A stretch of DNA of 64,000 nucleotides from NCBI RefSeq assembly GCF_025961475.1, contig NZ_JAOQNS010000015.1:1-64000 (forward strand). Reading direction: 5' to 3'. How positions within the stretch are numbered: the stretch's first letter is position 1; each line of letters begins with the position of its first letter. The position numbers and the translations under genes are program-made. The notes beneath the pieces were generated by a model. That model ran no database searches. It was not told the DNA's origin and saw nothing but the letters and a program-made list of their open reading frames with translations. The DNA comes from Rhodobium gokarnense (GTDB taxonomy: Bacteria; Pseudomonadota; Alphaproteobacteria; Rhizobiales; Rhodobiaceae). This document shows, in pieces, positions 55,054-64,000 of this stretch.

Positions 55054-57060
55054 GTGCTCAAGAACCTCAAGATTTCCACCAAGGTCTTTGGCGGATTCGC
55101 CATCGTCCTTGCCCTTCTCGTCCTGATCAGCCTGACCGGCGCCATCAACCTCATGGACGGCAACGACAGCTTCAAGCGCTATCGCCACATTGCGCTGCAG
55201 ACGGCGCAGGCGGGCCAGGTGCAGGCCAACCTCCTGGAATCGCGGGTCGCGGTTCTCAACTTCCTGCGCAACGCGTCGCAGGAAAACATCGCCGCCGTGA
55301 AGGAGCGGGCAGAGCGGACACTGGCCCTCAACGAGGAGTTCGACACCCTCGTCAACAGCGATGACAAGAAGAAGCTCATCGCCGCCACCGGGACCGATCT
55401 CACCACCTACCTGGCCGCCTTCCAGGACATGACCAAGTACCAGGCGACGCGCGACGACCTCTTGAACAATGTGCTGAACGTCAAGGGTCCGCAGATGGAG
55501 CGCAACCTGACCAAGATCATGCAGAGCGCCTATCAGGACAACGATGCCGGGGCGGCCTACCATGCGGCGGCCGTGCAGCGAAATCTCCTCCTGATGCGGC
55601 TCTATCTCCTCAAGTTCATCGAGAGCAACGACGCGGCGGCCTATGAGCGCACGGTCGCGGAATCTGCCGAGACGACCAAGAACCTGCAATCCCTTCTCGG
55701 CGAGCTGCAGAATCCGATGCGGCGGCGCCTCGCCACCGAGGTTGTGGAGCTGCACTCGGCCTATGAGGAGGCCTTCAAGGGCATGCATGCGGCGATCCTT
55801 CAGCGCAACGCGCTGGTCAACGACCGCCTCAATACGATCGGCCCGAAGGTCGCCGCCGAGATGGACAAGCTGAAGCTCGACATCAAGAACGAGCAGGAAA
55901 CCCTCGGTCCGGCGGCCAGCCAGGCGATGGAGACCGCCGTTTACGTCGCCGCCGGCGTGGCGCTGGTCGGCGTCGTCCTCGGCATCCTCGCCGCCTGGTT
56001 CATCGGCATCGGCATCTCCCGCCCAATCAGCGCCATGACCGACGTCATGCGCAAGCTCGCCGACGGCGACAAGACTGTCGATATCCCGGGTCTCGACCGC
56101 AAGGACGAGGTCGGGTCGATGGCCGGCGCCGTCGAAGTGTTCAAGGAAAACATGATCAAGGCCGACCAACTGGCCGCCAGCCAGGCCGAGGAGCGCAAGG
56201 CCCGCGAGGAGCGCGCCCGCAAGATCGAGGACCTGACCAAGGGCTTCGATTCCAACGTCTCGGAGCTGCTGCAGGCGCTGAGTGCGGCGGCCAACGAGAT
56301 GGAGAACACGGCGTCCTCCATGTCGGAAATCGCCAACGGCACCAACCAGCGGGCAACGACGGTCGCCAGCGCCGCGGAGGAAGCCTCCACCAACGTGCAG
56401 ACCGTGTCGTCGGCGACCGAGGAGCTCTCCTCCTCGATCCAGGAGATCGCCCGCCAGGTGGCCCAGTCCTCGCAGATCGCCGAGAAGGCCGTCCAGCAGG
56501 CCGACCACACCGACGGTCAGGTGCAGAATCTCGCCGAGGCCGCACAGCGGATCGGCGAGGTCGTCAGCCTGATTTCCGAGATCGCGGAACAGACCAATCT
56601 CCTCGCCCTTAACGCCACGATCGAGGCGGCCCGGGCCGGCGAGACCGGCAAGGGGTTCGCGGTGGTCGCGGCCGAGGTCAAGGAACTGGCCAGCCAGACC
56701 GCCAAGGCGACCGACGACATCCGCGCCCAGATCCTCGGCATCCAGACCGAGACCCAGGATGCCGTCGCCGCGATCCAGCAGATCGGTTCCACGATCAAGG
56801 ACATGAACCAGATCACGGTCGGCATCGCCTCGGCGATGGAAGAGCAGAACGCGGCGACCGACGAGATCGCCCGCAATGTGGAGCAGGCCGCGATCGGCAC
56901 CCAGGAGGTCTCCTCCAACATCGTCCAGGTGACCCATGCGGCCGGCGAGACCGGCGCGGCGGCGACCCAGGTCACTGGTGTCGCCGGCGACCTCAACGCC
57001 AAGTCGCTGCAGTTGAAGTCGGAAGTGGAGCAGTTCCTGGCCGGCGTCCGCGCCGCCTGA
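55054..57060 (+). CDS. Methyl-accepting chemotaxis protein 2 (HBM-like sensor)
   Basis: This 668-residue paralogue has the same layout: first helix about 10-32, helical sensor about 33-291, second helix about 292-318, HAMP, and a signalling domain with the intact hairpin tip. The GTG at 55054 is chosen because it gives the same N-terminus ([14 protein letters not shown]) and the same length as the neighbours. An ATG at 55000 would add 18 residues. The signalling half is almost identical to that of chemoreceptor 3; the sensor half is much more diverged, so the two probably sense different ligands. A terminator follows at 57090. Confidence 0.93.
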   Translation: MLKNLKISTKVFGGFAIVLALLVLISLTGAINLMDGNDSFKRYRHIALQTAQAGQVQANLLESRVAVLNFLRNASQENIAAVKERAERTLALNEEFDTLVNSDDKKKLIAATGTDLTTYLAAFQDMTKYQATRDDLLNNVLNVKGPQMERNLTKIMQSAYQDNDAGAAYHAAAVQRNLLLMRLYLLKFIESNDAAAYERTVAESAETTKNLQSLLGELQNPMRRRLATEVVELHSAYEEAFKGMHAAILQRNALVNDRLNTIGPKVAAEMDKLKLDIKNEQETLGPAASQAMETAVYVAAGVALVGVVLGILAAWFIGIGISRPISAMTDVMRKLADGDKTVDIPGLDRKDEVGSMAGAVEVFKENMIKADQLAASQAEERKAREERARKIEDLTKGFDSNVSELLQALSAAANEMENTASSMSEIANGTNQRATTVASAAEEASTNVQTVSSATEELSSSIQEIARQVAQSSQIAEKAVQQADHTDGQVQNLAEAAQRIGEVVSLISEIAEQTNLLALNATIEAARAGETGKGFAVVAAEVKELASQTAKATDDIRAQILGIQTETQDAVAAIQQIGSTIKDMNQITVGIASAMEEQNAATDEIARNVEQAAIGTQEVSSNIVQVTHAAGETGAAATQVTGVAGDLNAKSLQLKSEVEQFLAGVRAA

Positions 57061-57089
57061 TCGACGCGCCGGAAAAAGAGAATGCGACG

Positions 57090-57120
57090 CCGGGCGGGGC
57101 TTCCCCGCCCGGTTTTCTTT
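57090..57120 (+). terminator. Rho-independent terminator after chemoreceptor 2
   Basis: A perfect 10-bp stem (CCGGGCGGGG with CCCCGCCCGG) and 3-nt loop are followed by TTTTCTTT, 29 nt after the stop codon. Confidence 0.88.
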
Positions 57121-57349
57121 TCGCCGGAGGGAGCTGCGTCCATGGCGTCTTCCCCTGGACAGGACGGCGAACTGAGTCGCCGGTTTTCGGGGATGTCGCG
57201 GTCGCGCCCTGGTTGCGAGGGTGTGCGATGCCTATTTTCGCGCCCCTCTTAACATTTTTTTTAGGCGGTACTTTTTGGTTTTTCCTGAATGATTTCCGAC
57301 CATCGATCGCTGAAATCGACTACTTCGGAGCGCACGGTAAAGTTTATCG

Positions 57350-57364
57350 TTAACGTCCCGTTAA
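57350..57364 (+). promoter_or_regulatory. CtrA-like site upstream of chemoreceptor 3
   Basis: TTAA-N7-TTAA followed by CC, with CGTCCCG as spacer: a full match to the TTAA-N7-TTAACC form of the CtrA consensus, 134 nt before the start of the 57498 gene. Apart from this and the terminator at 57090, the 57061-57497 gap shows nothing definable. Confidence 0.65.
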
Positions 57365-57497
57365 CCGTGTTTTTCCAGAACGGATATGTCGTCGGCAAGT
57401 CTTTTCTGTGTATAAAATCAAATACGCAGTAATAAAAATCGCGAAGTCATGCGATCTGCCGACACGTCGAATGCACACGCCAACCGGGACATTTGCC

Positions 57498-59504
57498 GTG
57501 TTCAAGAACTTCAGGATCTCAACCAAGGTCTTCGGCGGATTTGCCGTTGTTCTAGCCTTTCTCCTACTGATCAGCCTCACCGCCGGTTTCAGCCTGCTGC
57601 AAAGCAATGACGGGTTCCGGCGCTATCGGCACATCACCGATCAGACGACGCATGCCGGTGCGGTCCGGGACAATCTCCTGGAAACCCAGCTCTGGGCGCT
57701 GCGCTATCTGGAAGATCCGTCGGAGGAACGGCTCACCAATGCCCGCAAGCGGGCGGAGGAGACGGTCCGGCTCGTCGATGCGTTCGACGATCTCGTCAAC
57801 AGCGCTTCGAAGGTTGCGATCATCACCGCGGCGAAGACCGAACTGAAAGCCTTTCTGGAGGGCTTTGAGGAGGCGGTACGGCTGCAGCAGCGGCGCGAGG
57901 ACCTGGTTCGCAACACGCTCTACGACGTCGGGCCGAAGATCGAAGACCAGCTCACGGAGATCGCGCGGCAGGTCCGGGTGGACCAGGACGGCAATGCCGC
58001 GTTCCTGGCCGACGAGGTTCGCCGGCACCTGATGTCGATGCGCCTCAACGTGGCAAAATTCCTGAACGACAACGAGCAGGCCTCCTTTGACGGTGCAATG
58101 CGGGAGGCGGCTGCCGCGCGCGAGGTTTCGGACCGGCTGATGTCGACGCTTGGGATCCCGGCGCGGCGCGAGCAGGTCCGGCAGGTCGCGGCCCTGCAGA
58201 CGAGCTACGAGACGGCCTTCAAGGAGGTGCACGAGACTGCCATGGCCCGCAACGCGATCGTGGGCGACACGCTCAATACGATCGGCCCGAAGATCGCTTC
58301 GGACATGGAAGAGCTGAAGACGGCGATCGAGACCGAGCAGGACACGATCGGCCCGGAAACCAGCCGGATGATGGAAAACGCGGTCTACATCACGGCCGCC
58401 GTCGGGACGATCAGCGTCGTCCTCGGCCTCATTTCCGCGTGGCTCATCGGCACCGGGATCTCCCGGCCGATCACCGCGATCACCGGCGTCATGCGCACGC
58501 TCGCCGACGGCGACAAGACCGTCGAGATCCCGGGTCTCGACCGCAAGGACGAGGTCGGATCGATGGCTGGCGCGGTGGAGGTGTTCAAGGAGAACATGAT
58601 CCGGAACGAGGAGATGGCCGCCCGCGAGATGGAAGCAATGAAGGTCCGCGAGAAACGGGCCAAGGAGATCGAGGAGATGACCTCGAACTTCGACCGCAAC
58701 GTCTCCGAACTCCTGCAATCGCTGAGCGCAGCCTCGACGGAAATGGAGAACACAGCCGCCTCCATGTCGGAAATCGCCAACGGCACCAACCAGCGGGCGA
58801 CCACTGTCGCCAGCGCGGCGGAGGAAGCCTCGACCAATGTGCAGACGGTGTCGTCGGCGACCGAGGAACTCTCCTCCTCGATCCAGGAAATCGTCCGCCA
58901 GGTGGCCGAATCGTCCCAGATTGCCGAACGGGCGGTGAAGCAGGCCGACCATACCGACGGCCAGGTGCAGAATCTCGCCGAGGCCGCGCAGCGGATCGGC
59001 GAGGTGGTCAGCCTGATCTCGGAAATCGCCGAACAGACCAACCTCCTGGCGCTGAACGCCACCATCGAGGCGGCCCGGGCCGGGGAGACCGGCAAGGGCT
59101 TTGCCGTGGTCGCCGCCGAGGTCAAGGAACTGGCCAACCAGACCTCCAAGGCGACGGACGACATCCGCGCCCAGATCCTCAGCATCCAGACGGAGACCGA
59201 GGAGGCCGTCGGCGCGATCCAGCAGATCGAGGCGACCATCCAGGAGATGAACCAGATCACCACCGGCATTGCCTCGGCGATGGAACAGCAGAATGCGGCA
59301 ACGGAGGAGATCGCCCGCAACGTGGAACAGGCCGCGATCGGCACGCGGGAGGTTTCCTCCAACATCGTGGAGGTGACCCATGCCGCCGGTGAGACCGGCG
59401 CGGCGGCGACCCAGGTGACCGGCGTTGCCGGCGACCTCAACGCCAAGTCGCTGCAGTTGAAGGCCGAGGTGGAACAGTTCCTGCGGGGCGTTCGCGCCGC
59501 CTGA
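57498..59504 (+). CDS. Methyl-accepting chemotaxis protein 3 (HBM-like sensor)
   Basis: This 668-residue paralogue has helix, helical sensor, helix (about 292-318), HAMP and a signalling domain with [21 protein letters not shown]. Its sensor is the most divergent of the three ([32 protein letters not shown]). The GTG at 57498 matches the conserved start ([15 protein letters not shown]) and length; an ATG at 57471 is an alternative. It ends in RAA without a CheR-docking pentapeptide. A terminator follows at 59538. Confidence 0.93.
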   Translation: MFKNFRISTKVFGGFAVVLAFLLLISLTAGFSLLQSNDGFRRYRHITDQTTHAGAVRDNLLETQLWALRYLEDPSEERLTNARKRAEETVRLVDAFDDLVNSASKVAIITAAKTELKAFLEGFEEAVRLQQRREDLVRNTLYDVGPKIEDQLTEIARQVRVDQDGNAAFLADEVRRHLMSMRLNVAKFLNDNEQASFDGAMREAAAAREVSDRLMSTLGIPARREQVRQVAALQTSYETAFKEVHETAMARNAIVGDTLNTIGPKIASDMEELKTAIETEQDTIGPETSRMMENAVYITAAVGTISVVLGLISAWLIGTGISRPITAITGVMRTLADGDKTVEIPGLDRKDEVGSMAGAVEVFKENMIRNEEMAAREMEAMKVREKRAKEIEEMTSNFDRNVSELLQSLSAASTEMENTAASMSEIANGTNQRATTVASAAEEASTNVQTVSSATEELSSSIQEIVRQVAESSQIAERAVKQADHTDGQVQNLAEAAQRIGEVVSLISEIAEQTNLLALNATIEAARAGETGKGFAVVAAEVKELANQTSKATDDIRAQILSIQTETEEAVGAIQQIEATIQEMNQITTGIASAMEQQNAATEEIARNVEQAAIGTREVSSNIVEVTHAAGETGAAATQVTGVAGDLNAKSLQLKAEVEQFLRGVRAA

Positions 59505-59537
59505 TTTGCGGTTGCGACAGCCTCGACACCGATCAAG

Positions 59538-59564
59538 CCGGGCGGGGATTTCCCGCCCGGTTTT
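59538..59564 (+). terminator. Rho-independent terminator after chemoreceptor 3
   Basis: A 9-bp stem (CCGGGCGGG with CCCGCCCGG) and 5-nt loop are followed by TTTT. It is almost the same stem as that after chemoreceptor 2. Confidence 0.85.
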
Positions 59565-59587
59565 CGTTCGGCCGCCTGCCCGCAGGG

Positions 59588-61273
59588 TCAGAACAGGCCG
59601 ACGACCTCGCCGTCCTCGTTGAGGCCGATGGTCTCGGCCGCCGGCTGGCGCGGCAGGCCGGGCATGGTCATGATCTCGCCGCAGATGACGACGACGAAGC
59701 CGGCGCCGGCGGAGAGCCTGACCTCGCGGATCGGCACGCCGTGGCCGGTCGGCGCACCACGCAGGTTCGGGTCGGTGGAAAAGGAATACTGGGTCTTGGC
59801 CATGCACACCGGCAGGTGGCCGTAGCCGGCCGCCTCCCACTGGTGCAACTGGTCGCGGATCGTCTTGTCGGCGAGCACCTCGTCGGCCCGGTAGATGCGC
59901 TTGGCGACGGTCTCGATCTTCTGGAACAGACTCATCTCGTCGCGGTAGAGCGGGGCGAACTGGGAATGGCCCTCGTCGGCGAGCTCGGCGACCTTTTCGG
60001 CCAGCTCGGTGATGCCTGCCGAGCCCTCGGCCCAATGCCGGCAGAGCACGGCCTCGGTCCCCTCCTCGGCGCAGAATTCCTTGACGGCGGCGATCTCGGC
60101 CCCGGTGTCGCCAAGGAAGTGGTTGATGGCGACGATCACCGGCACGCCGAACTGCTTCACATTGGCGATGTGGCGGCCGAGATTGAGGCAACCCTCGGCG
60201 ACGGCGGCGACGTTCTCTGCGGCAAGATCCTCGCGGGCGACGCCGCCGTTCATCTTCAGGGCGCGGATGGTGGCGACGACGACGGCGGCATCGGGATGGA
60301 GGCCCGCCTTGCGGCACTTGATGTCGAAGAATTTCTCGGCCCCGAGATCGGCTCCGAAGCCGGCTTCCGTCACCACATAGTCGACGAGCTTCAGGGCCGT
60401 CGTGGTGGCGACGACGGAGTTGCAGCCATGGGCGATGTTGGCGAACGGGCCGCCATGGATGAAGGCCGGATTGTTCTCCAGCGTCTGTACCAGGTTCGGC
60501 TGCATGGCGTCGCGCAGGAGCACGGTCATGGCGCCGTCGGCCTTGATGTCGCGGCAGGTCACGGGATTGCGGTCGCGGCGGTAGCCGATGACGATGTCGC
60601 CGAGGCGCTGCTGCAGATCCTTCAGGTCCTTCGACAGGCAGAGGATCGCCATGATCTCCGAGGCGACCGTGATGTCGAAGCCGCCCTGGCGCGGGAAGCC
60701 GTTGGCGACGCCGCCGAGCGCGGCGACCACCTCGCGCAGCGCCCGGTCGTTCATGTCGAGGACCCGGCGCCAGGTGATGCGGCGCTGGTCGATGTCCAGC
60801 TCGTTGCCCCAGTAGATATGGTTGTCGATCATCGCCGACAGCAGATTGTGGGCCGAGGTGATGGCGTGGAAGTCGCCGGTGAAATGGAGGTTGATGTCCT
60901 CCATCGGGACGACCTGGGCATAGCCGCCGCCGGCCGCCCCCCCCTTCATGCCGAAGCAGGGGCCGAGCGAGGGCTCGCGCAGGCAGATCATCGCCTTCCT
61001 GCCGATCCGGTTGAGGCCGTCGCCGAGACCGACCGTGGTCGTCGTCTTGCCTTCGCCGGCCGGCGTCGGGTTGATCGCGGTGACGAGGATCAGCTTGCCG
61101 TTCGGCCGGTCCTTCAGGCCCTCGATGAAGCCGGCGGAGACCTTGGCCTTGTCGTTGCCGAAGGGCAGCAGGGACTCGCCGGGAATGTCGAGCCTCTTGC
61201 CGATCTCCCAGATCGACTTCTTGTCGGCGGCGCGGGCGATCTCGATGTCGGATTTGACGGGCGTTGCGGGCAC
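59588..61273 (-). CDS. fhs: Formate-tetrahydrofolate ligase
   Basis: This 561-residue enzyme has the nucleotide-binding loop [56 protein letters not shown] and [14 protein letters not shown]. It makes 10-formyl-THF from formate, ATP and THF. The GTG at 61273 with GAGGAGGAA upstream gives the usual length; the frame is open to 61522 without signals. Sarcosine oxidase, 9 kb away, also feeds the one-carbon folate pool. It is divergent from the GlxA-type regulator with a 305-nt shared gap in which I can define no promoter. Confidence 0.96.
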   Translation of the reverse strand: MPATPVKSDIEIARAADKKSIWEIGKRLDIPGESLLPFGNDKAKVSAGFIEGLKDRPNGKLILVTAINPTPAGEGKTTTTVGLGDGLNRIGRKAMICLREPSLGPCFGMKGGAAGGGYAQVVPMEDINLHFTGDFHAITSAHNLLSAMIDNHIYWGNELDIDQRRITWRRVLDMNDRALREVVAALGGVANGFPRQGGFDITVASEIMAILCLSKDLKDLQQRLGDIVIGYRRDRNPVTCRDIKADGAMTVLLRDAMQPNLVQTLENNPAFIHGGPFANIAHGCNSVVATTTALKLVDYVVTEAGFGADLGAEKFFDIKCRKAGLHPDAAVVVATIRALKMNGGVAREDLAAENVAAVAEGCLNLGRHIANVKQFGVPVIVAINHFLGDTGAEIAAVKEFCAEEGTEAVLCRHWAEGSAGITELAEKVAELADEGHSQFAPLYRDEMSLFQKIETVAKRIYRADEVLADKTIRDQLHQWEAAGYGHLPVCMAKTQYSFSTDPNLRGAPTGHGVPIREVRLSAGAGFVVVICGEIMTMPGLPRQPAAETIGLNEDGEVVGLF

Positions 61274-61578
61274 AGGCGTTCCTCCTCGGTGTCGCTCCCG
61301 GCTCTCTTTCTCGTCGGCCGATTGAGCGCGCCCTATCCGGGCGCGCCCGACCATGGCGGCCGGCCGGCCGGGGCACGCGGCCCGGTTCGACCAAACCTGT
61401 CTTACCTGCGACACCGGCGCTGCGAAACAGGTCGAAACGGGAAACCTTGCCCGCTGAATGAAAGTTTTGATTGCCGTCGCCGCGCCGGAAAAGTAAGTGT
61501 CGTTTTTGAGCAGGTTAAGCAAGGCGTCCGCCGGCCCTCCAATGCTGCGGCGCCGTTTTCGAGAAAGCGCGCAACGAC

Positions 61579-62595
61579 GTGGCCGACAGCGACACCTCGG
61601 CGAAGCGTTTCGCCTTCGTGCTCATTCCCGACTTCACGCTGGTCGCTTTTTCCGCGGCGATCGAGCCGCTCCGGCTCGCCAACCGCTATTTCGGCAGGAA
61701 GATCTACGACTGGCGCTGTGTGACCTGCGACGGCAACGTCGTGGCCGCCAGCAACGGGCTCGTGGTCCGGCCCGACGGCTCGCTCAGCGACCTCCGGCTC
61801 GGGCGGATGGATTTCGACAAGGTCGACACGCTGGTGGTTTGCGCCGGCATCGACGTGGAGAGTTTTTCCAATGCGGAACTCTCCGCCTATCTGAGGAAGC
61901 TCGCCGGCAACGGCACGCGGATCGCCGGCATCTGCACGTCGTCCTGGTTCCTTGCCCGCTCCGGCATCCTTGAGGACCGGCACTGCACGATCCACTGGGA
62001 GCTGCTGCACACCTTCGCCGAGCGCTTCCCCGACGTCGACGTGCAGCCGGACCTCTTCGATGTGGACGGCAACATCCATACCTGCGCCGGCGGCGTCGCC
62101 TCGCTCGACATGATGCTCGACCTGATCGCCGACGACATCGGCGACGAGGCGAGCGAGTGGATCTCCGAGCAGTGCCTCGTCGACCGGGTGCGGACCAAGA
62201 ACGACCGCCAGAAACTGCCGCTCAACGCGCGGGTCGGCGTGCACAATTCCAAGCTCCTGGCGATGATCGAGGTGATGGAGCAGAACCTCGCCGAGCCCCT
62301 GTCGCTGGCCGAGATATCCCGGCGCACCGGGCTGTCGCGGCGCCATGTGGAGCGGCTGTTCCGCCAGCTCCTCGGCCGCTCGCCGGCGCGCTATTATCTC
62401 GACCTGAGGCTTGACCGGGCGCGCCAGCTCCTCTTGCAGTCGGATATGGCGATCGTCGACGTGGCGATCGCCAGCGGCTTTGTCTCGGCCTCGCATTTTT
62501 CCAAATGCTACCGCGAACTCTACGGCCGCTCGCCCCAGGCCGACCGGCAGGCGAGCCTTGCGGAACGGGCGGCCGGGCCGAAGGGCGGCCGGTAA
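61579..62595 (+). CDS. GlxA-type transcriptional regulator (DJ-1/GATase-like + AraC HTH)
   Basis: This 338-residue regulator has an N-terminal class I glutamine amidotransferase-like domain (about 10-195; [38 protein letters not shown] with a cysteine at the nucleophile position) and a C-terminal double helix-turn-helix AraC domain (about 230-330; [40 protein letters not shown]). GbdR and CdhR, which control glycine betaine, dimethylglycine/sarcosine and carnitine catabolism, have this layout. A GTG at 61579 is used; no ATG lies nearby. Its position beside fhs and near soxBDAG fits a one-carbon role, but this is inference. Confidence 0.88.
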   Translation: MADSDTSAKRFAFVLIPDFTLVAFSAAIEPLRLANRYFGRKIYDWRCVTCDGNVVAASNGLVVRPDGSLSDLRLGRMDFDKVDTLVVCAGIDVESFSNAELSAYLRKLAGNGTRIAGICTSSWFLARSGILEDRHCTIHWELLHTFAERFPDVDVQPDLFDVDGNIHTCAGGVASLDMMLDLIADDIGDEASEWISEQCLVDRVRTKNDRQKLPLNARVGVHNSKLLAMIEVMEQNLAEPLSLAEISRRTGLSRRHVERLFRQLLGRSPARYYLDLRLDRARQLLLQSDMAIVDVAIASGFVSASHFSKCYRELYGRSPQADRQASLAERAAGPKGGR

Positions 62596-62604
62596 TTTAT
62601 TGCC

Positions 62605-63534
62605 TCAATCCCGGCCCTTCTTGTGCGGCCGGCCGAAGTCGGGCGCCGGGGTCTCCTGGCCCGCCTCGATGATCGACTTGCGGATCGAGCGGGTGCGCGA
62701 GAAGAGGTCGAACAAGGCGCCGGCGTCGCCCCAGCGGATCGCCCGCTGCATGGCCGAGAGGTCTTCGGAAAACCGCGCCAGCATCTCCAGGATCGCGTCC
62801 TTGTTGTGCAGGCAGACGTCGCGCCACATCGTCGGGTCGGATGCGGCGAGGCGCGTGAAGTCGCGAAAGCCGCCAGCGGAATATTTGATGACTTCCGACT
62901 TCGTCACCGTCTCCAGGTCGTCCGCCGTGCCAACGATGTTGTAGGAGATGAGCTGCGGCAGGTGGCTGGTGATCGCCAGCACCAGGTCGTGGCGGCCGGG
63001 CTCCATGGTGTCGACGTCCGAGCCGCAGCCGCGCCAGAAGGCGGTCAGCCTGTCGATGGCGTCGCGGCTGGTGCTCTTGTCGGGGGTCAGGATGCACCAG
63101 CGGTTCTGGAACAGGTCCGGGAAACCGGCGTCGGGGCCGGAATGCTCGGTGCCGGCGATCGGGTGGCCGGGGATGAAGTGGACCGTGTCCGGAACGTGCG
63201 GGGCGATCTGGTCGATCACCGACATCTTGACCGAACCCACATCGGTGAGGATGGCGCCGGGCTTGAGGCTGTCGGCGATGGTCTGCATCGTCGCCTCGCA
63301 GGCGCCGACAGGGATGCAGAGGACGACGAGGTCGGCGTCCGCGACAGCTTCGGCCGGATCGAGGGTGTAGACGTCGCCGAGGCCCAGTTCCCGGGCGCGC
63401 TCAAGGGTCTTTTCGGACCGGGTGGAGATGGCGATCTCGCGCACCAGGCCCTCGCGGCGTGCGACCTGGGCTAGGGACGAACCGATGAGGCCGATGCCGA
63501 TCAGCGCCAGGCGGTCAAAGAGGGGCTCTGCCAT
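62605..63534 (-). CDS. Prephenate/arogenate dehydrogenase family protein
   Basis: This 309-residue enzyme has the N-terminal NAD(P) motif LALIGIGLIGSSLAQVARREG, VLCIPVGACEATM, TDVGSVKMSVIDQI, and the catalytic HFIPGHPIAGTEHSGP. It makes the tyrosine precursor 4-hydroxyphenylpyruvate (from prephenate) or tyrosine (from arogenate). It follows the hisC-like gene by 3 nt on the same strand, the usual hisC-tyrC order in Alphaproteobacteria, and converges with the GlxA-type gene (9-nt gap). Confidence 0.94.
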   Translation of the reverse strand: MAEPLFDRLALIGIGLIGSSLAQVARREGLVREIAISTRSEKTLERARELGLGDVYTLDPAEAVADADLVVLCIPVGACEATMQTIADSLKPGAILTDVGSVKMSVIDQIAPHVPDTVHFIPGHPIAGTEHSGPDAGFPDLFQNRWCILTPDKSTSRDAIDRLTAFWRGCGSDVDTMEPGRHDLVLAITSHLPQLISYNIVGTADDLETVTKSEVIKYSAGGFRDFTRLAASDPTMWRDVCLHNKDAILEMLARFSEDLSAMQRAIRWGDAGALFDLFSRTRSIRKSIIEAGQETPAPDFGRPHKKGRD

Positions 63535-63537
63535 CGC

Positions 63538-64000
63538 TTACCGCTCCGTCTGTTCGAGGAACGCGGCAATGGCGGCGACGGTGGCCCGGTTGGCCTCCTC
63601 GCTGCCGACGGTCATGCGAAGGGCATCCGCGAGGCCATAGTTGTCGACACGGCGCAGCACGATGCCCTCGGCGAGGAGGTAGGCGTCGGCATCGGCGGCG
63701 GTGCGGCCGGCTTCGTCCGGGAAATGGATGAGTATGAAGTTGCCGACGCTCGGCGTGACGGTGAGGCCGAGCTTTTCCAGCTCCGCCGTCAGCCAGGGCA
63801 GCCAGCGTGCATTGTGCTCGATGGCGGCCTCGGTGAAGGCGCGGTCGCGGATCGCGGCAACGCCGGCGGCGATCGACGGGGCGCCGAGGTTGAACGGACC
63901 CCTGATCCGGTTGACCGCATCGACGATGGCGGCCGGGCCGTAGAGCCAGCCGATGCGCAGGGCCGCAAGGCCGTAGACCTTGGAGAAGGTGCGGGTCATG
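63538..64000 (-). CDS. hisC: Histidinol-phosphate aminotransferase, 3' part (runs off the right edge)
   Basis: The visible 154 residues are the C-terminal part of a class I/II aminotransferase. [17 protein letters not shown] contains the pyridoxal phosphate-binding lysine. [18 protein letters not shown] and [20 protein letters not shown] with the phosphate-binding arginine match HisC. The N-terminal half lies beyond position 64000. In this position, directly upstream of tyrC, the enzyme may serve histidine as well as aromatic amino acid synthesis. Confidence 0.9.
   Translation of the reverse strand, partial: MTRTFSKVYGLAALRIGWLYGPAAIVDAVNRIRGPFNLGAPSIAAGVAAIRDRAFTEAAIEHNARWLPWLTAELEKLGLTVTPSVGNFILIHFPDEAGRTAADADAYLLAEGIVLRRVDNYGLADALRMTVGSEEANRATVAAIAAFLEQTER

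Noticed and set aside
59741-61723. A 660-codon open frame on the plus strand
   Set aside because: It is antisense to fhs, whose protein sequence is unmistakable. Long open frames in the complementary strand are expected in GC-rich genes, and this one has the Val/Gly/Ala/Asp-rich composition of a shadow.

Overview
The window is a high-GC alphaproteobacterial chromosome segment, most likely Hyphomicrobiales (Rhizobiales-like). The evidence is: a hemC-hemD-Mic60-like-hemY operon, two genes of the ethylmalonyl-CoA pathway, a thioredoxin/TPR-LON-Trm112 cluster, a soxBDAG operon, CtrA-type TTAA-N7-TTAA/T sites, and a Rhizobiales-type intergenic repeat. No genus can be named. There is no rRNA, CRISPR array, recognisable transposase or prophage. 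Two tRNA genes are present (Gly-GCC and Thr-CGT).

Layout. 0-5 kb: the first codons of an off-window gene, a DUF302 protein, Trm112, a LON-domain protein, a thioredoxin/TPR protein, a prolyl-tRNA editing protein, an outer-membrane beta-barrel and tRNA-Gly. 5-10 kb: a secreted protein of unknown family, then a roughly 3 kb accessory block (ECF sigma factor coupled to an SRPBCC protein; TetR regulator divergent from an AhpD-like protein). A decayed copy of the 3' end of the secreted-protein gene lies beyond the block, so it looks like an insertion with a scar. 10-13.3 kb: mesaconyl-CoA hydratase, TraB/GumN protein, carbonic anhydrase, GFA protein. 13.6-21.1 kb: a sugar locus with two paralogous GT4-GT2 double glycosyltransferases, a sugar-nucleotide epimerase and a UDP-sulfoquinovose synthase. 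21.6-24.1 kb: Rieske protein and acetyl-CoA synthetase. 24.6-30 kb: a CobG-like reductase, a small membrane protein, DUF6614, EVE, YciI, gpsA and tsaD. 30-36 kb: the haem operon and tRNA-Thr. 36-45 kb: a pentapeptide-repeat membrane protein, methylsuccinyl-CoA dehydrogenase, YihY/BrkB, an EamA transporter, an FAD reductase and an L,D-transpeptidase. 45-50.6 kb: soxBDAG. 51-59.5 kb: three paralogous chemoreceptors enclosing an arsR-arsP-like pair. 59.6-64 kb: formate-THF ligase, a GlxA-type regulator, prephenate dehydrogenase and the 3' part of hisC.

How genes fit together. acs supplies acetyl-CoA, and mcd and mch are two steps of the ethylmalonyl-CoA pathway for its assimilation. Sarcosine oxidase and formate-THF ligase both feed the folate one-carbon pool, beside a regulator of the family that controls glycine betaine/sarcosine genes in other bacteria. 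SqdB, the epimerase and the two double glycosyltransferases suggest a sulfoquinovose-containing lipid or glycan. The chemoreceptors share length, architecture and a CtrA-like upstream site.

Intergenic spaces hold several families of dispersed palindromic repeats (about 0.1-0.5, 0.8-1.06, 4.6, 13.3, 24.2, 38.1, 44.8 kb). They account for most of the longer gene-free stretches. All functions are inferred from sequence patterns recognised by eye; no database search was run.
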